Of a stretch of 6,226 nucleotides of DNA, positions 4,741 through 6,226 are shown in pieces. The translations under genes and the position numbers were made by a program. The notes beneath the pieces were generated by a model. The model saw only the letters and a program-made list of their open reading frames with translations. It was not told the DNA's origin and did not search any database. The stretch is from an uncultured Collinsella sp. (GTDB taxonomy: Bacteria; Actinomycetota; Coriobacteriia; Coriobacteriales; Coriobacteriaceae): contig USKV01000096.1 of assembly GCA_900555355.1 (NCBI GenBank), positions 1 through 6,226 of the forward strand, in the 5' to 3' direction. The number at the start of each line of letters is the position of its first letter. Positions within the stretch are counted from its first letter, which is position 1.

Positions 4741-6153
4741 ATGACCAAGAACCGCACCGAGGTCGCGGACATCGACCGCAGCCTCTACGACTTCACCTAT
4801 GGCGAGGAGGGATTCGAGCGCCTCGACGCCGGCATCACGCCCGACATCGTGCGCGAGATCAGCGCCAAGAAGGACGAGCCGCAGTGGATGCTCGACCTGC
4901 GCCTCAAATCCCTCGAGATCTTTAACCGCTTCCCCAATCCGACGTGGGGCCCCTCCATCGAGGGCCTGGACATGGACAACATCGTCACCTATGTCAAGCC
5001 CAACACCGACCAAAAGCACGACTGGGAGTCGGTGCCCGACGACATCAAGAACACCTTTGAGCGCCTGGGTATCCCCGAGGCCGAGCGCAGCTACCTGGCG
5101 GGCGTCGGCGCGCAGTACGACTCCGAGCTCGTCTACCACAACATGCAGGACACGGCGTCCAAGATGGGCATCGTCTACTCCGGCATCGAAGAGGCCCTGC
5201 ACGACCCGCAGTGGGAGCCGCTCATCCACGAGAAGTTTATGACGCTCATCCCGCCCACCGACCACAAGTTTGCGGCCCTGCACGGCGCCGTGTGGTCGGG
5301 CGGCTCGTTTGTCTACGTGCCCAAGGGCACCAAGCTCGATTTTCCGCTGCAGAGCTACTTCCGCCTCAACGCCAAGGGCGCCGGCCAGTTTGAGCACACG
5401 CTCATCATCGTCGAGGACGACGCCGACCTGCACTTTATCGAGGGCTGCTCCGCGCCCAAGTACAACGTGGCCAACCTCCACGCCGGTGCTGTGGAGCTCT
5501 TTGTGGGCAAGCGTGCACACCTGCGCTACTCGACCATCGAGAACTGGTCCAAGAACATGTACAACCTCAACACCAAGCGTGCGCGCGTGGACGAGGACGG
5601 CGACATCGAGTGGATCAGCGGCTCCTTCGGCAGCCACGTGGGCTACCTCTATCCCATGAGCGTGCTCAACGGCCGTCGCGCCCGCTCGAGCTTTACCGGC
5701 ATCACCTTTGCCGGCGCCGGGCAGAACCTCGACACCGGCTGCAAGGTCGTGCTCAACGCCCCCGAGACCTCGGCGACCGTCGAGACCAAGGGCATCTCCA
5801 AGAGCGGCGGCATCCAGACCTTCCGCAGCTCCATCGTGGCCACGCCTAAGGCCGAGGGTTCCAAGGCGACCGTGAGCTGCCAGTCGCTCATGCTCGACGA
5901 CCAAAGCCGCTCCGATACCATCCCCGCCATGGACATCCGCACTCGGGATGCCGCCATCGGCCACGAGGCCACCATCGGCCGCATCGGCGACGACAAGGTG
6001 TTCTATCTGATGAGCCGCGGCATCTCGGAAGAAGAGGCCCGCACCATGATCGTCAATGGCTTTGCCAACCCGGTCTCCAAGGAGCTGCCACTTGAGTACG
6101 CCGTCGAGATGAACAACCTGATCAAGCTCGAGATGGAAGGAGCGATCGGATAA
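4741..6153 (+). CDS. sufB: SufB, scaffold subunit of the SufBCD Fe-S cluster assembly complex
   Basis: This full-length 470-residue SufB is the scaffold on which Fe-S clusters are built before transfer to target proteins. The N-terminal helical part contains the conserved W-MLDLRLKSLEIF (49-61) and P-TWGP stretches. The beta-helix core has HGAVWSGGSFVYVPKGT (181-197), FIEGCSAPKY (232-241) with C236, YSTIENWSKNMYNLNTKR (263-280) and VSCQSLML (378-385) with C380. The C-terminal helical part has GHEATIGRIG (407-416) and YLMSRGISEEEA. C236, C380, H408 and E409 align with residues implicated in cluster assembly and sulfur handling in E. coli SufB (Cys254, Cys405, His433 and Glu434 by memory of the alignment). 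AAAGGGG (4727-4733) overlaps the sufC stop and sits 7 bases before the ATG. Nothing looks truncated or altered. Confidence 0.97.
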   Translation: MTKNRTEVADIDRSLYDFTYGEEGFERLDAGITPDIVREISAKKDEPQWMLDLRLKSLEIFNRFPNPTWGPSIEGLDMDNIVTYVKPNTDQKHDWESVPDDIKNTFERLGIPEAERSYLAGVGAQYDSELVYHNMQDTASKMGIVYSGIEEALHDPQWEPLIHEKFMTLIPPTDHKFAALHGAVWSGGSFVYVPKGTKLDFPLQSYFRLNAKGAGQFEHTLIIVEDDADLHFIEGCSAPKYNVANLHAGAVELFVGKRAHLRYSTIENWSKNMYNLNTKRARVDEDGDIEWISGSFGSHVGYLYPMSVLNGRRARSSFTGITFAGAGQNLDTGCKVVLNAPETSATVETKGISKSGGIQTFRSSIVATPKAEGSKATVSCQSLMLDDQSRSDTIPAMDIRTRDAAIGHEATIGRIGDDKVFYLMSRGISEEEARTMIVNGFANPVSKELPLEYAVEMNNLIKLEMEGAIG

Positions 6154-6226
6154 TGAATCAGACCACGAACACGCCGAACGCATTTACGTCATCCGAGCTT
6201 CTGCAGTGCGACGTATCGGGAGCGAC
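6153..6226 (+). CDS. sufD: SufD, 5' end only, runs off right edge
   Basis: An open frame begins at an ATG that overlaps the sufB TAA by one base (TAATG) and stays open to the window end, giving 24 codons (MNQTTNTPNAFTSSELLQCD...). AAGGAG at 6137-6142 lies 10 bases upstream. The one-base overlap suggests translational coupling, which would help keep SufB and SufD in equal amounts. The fragment is too short to recognise by motif. The identity rests on its place directly after sufC-sufB, where SufD, the SufB paralogue and partner, is expected. Confidence 0.7.
   Translation, partial: MNQTTNTPNAFTSSELLQCDVSGA

Noticed and set aside
3880..6183. A 767-codon open frame on the minus strand opposite sufC and sufB
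   Set aside because: It mirrors the GC-rich codons of two unmistakable genes. Its translation is a Val/Ala/Gly/Leu/Asp-rich string with no recognisable domain, and no operon context supports it.
1..6226. CRISPR array, tRNA, rRNA or riboswitch
   Set aside because: I saw no regularly spaced repeats of CRISPR type, no cloverleaf-like stretch and no recognisable riboswitch core in the intergenic regions.

Overview
The window looks like a piece of chromosome from a GC-rich Gram-positive gut actinobacterium of the Coriobacteriia, with Collinsella or a close relative as the best guess. This is inference from the protein families (Rrf2 regulator beside sufC-sufB-sufD, an MPKTG sortase substrate, an AAA-ATPase-like gene), the strong purine-rich ribosome binding sites and the GC-rich codon use of the suf genes. 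No rRNA or other direct taxonomic marker is present.

Left part, all minus strand. Positions 1-472 hold the 5' part of an AAA-ATPase-like gene (PF09820 type) that runs off the left edge. A strong intrinsic terminator at 602-642 separates it from the gene at 675-2441. That gene encodes a secreted, wall-anchored protein of 588 residues: signal peptide, muramidase-like domain of the VgrG3 C-terminal type, long low-complexity stalk, and an MPKTG sortase signal. A short intergenic stretch (2442-2569) carries GTTGTTG/CAACAAC repeats.

Middle part, minus strand. Three tightly packed genes read leftwards from about 3703: an Rrf2-family (IscR/SufR-like) Fe-S regulator, a minimal MNT nucleotidyltransferase, and a HEPN protein of the HI0074 family. 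The MNT start lies 8 bases after the Rrf2 stop, and the MNT and HEPN genes overlap by 14 bases. The MNT/HEPN pair is a likely toxin-antitoxin module. It is visibly more AT-rich than the suf genes and appears to ride in the transcript of the Fe-S regulator.

Right part, plus strand. Diverging from the regulator is the suf operon for Fe-S cluster assembly: sufC (ATPase), sufB (scaffold) and the first 24 codons of sufD. The genes are 12 bases apart and then overlap by one base. The 224-base divergent region holds two near-identical 31-bp elements in inverted orientation, each bounded by TGGGACAA and TTGTCCCA. These are the best candidates for the Rrf2 operators. A plausible suf promoter lies just downstream of them.

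How the genes fit together: the Rrf2 protein probably senses Fe-S status through three cysteines, and controls itself, the co-transcribed MNT/HEPN pair and possibly the suf operon. The wall-anchored hydrolase and the ATPase fragment appear unrelated to that circuit.
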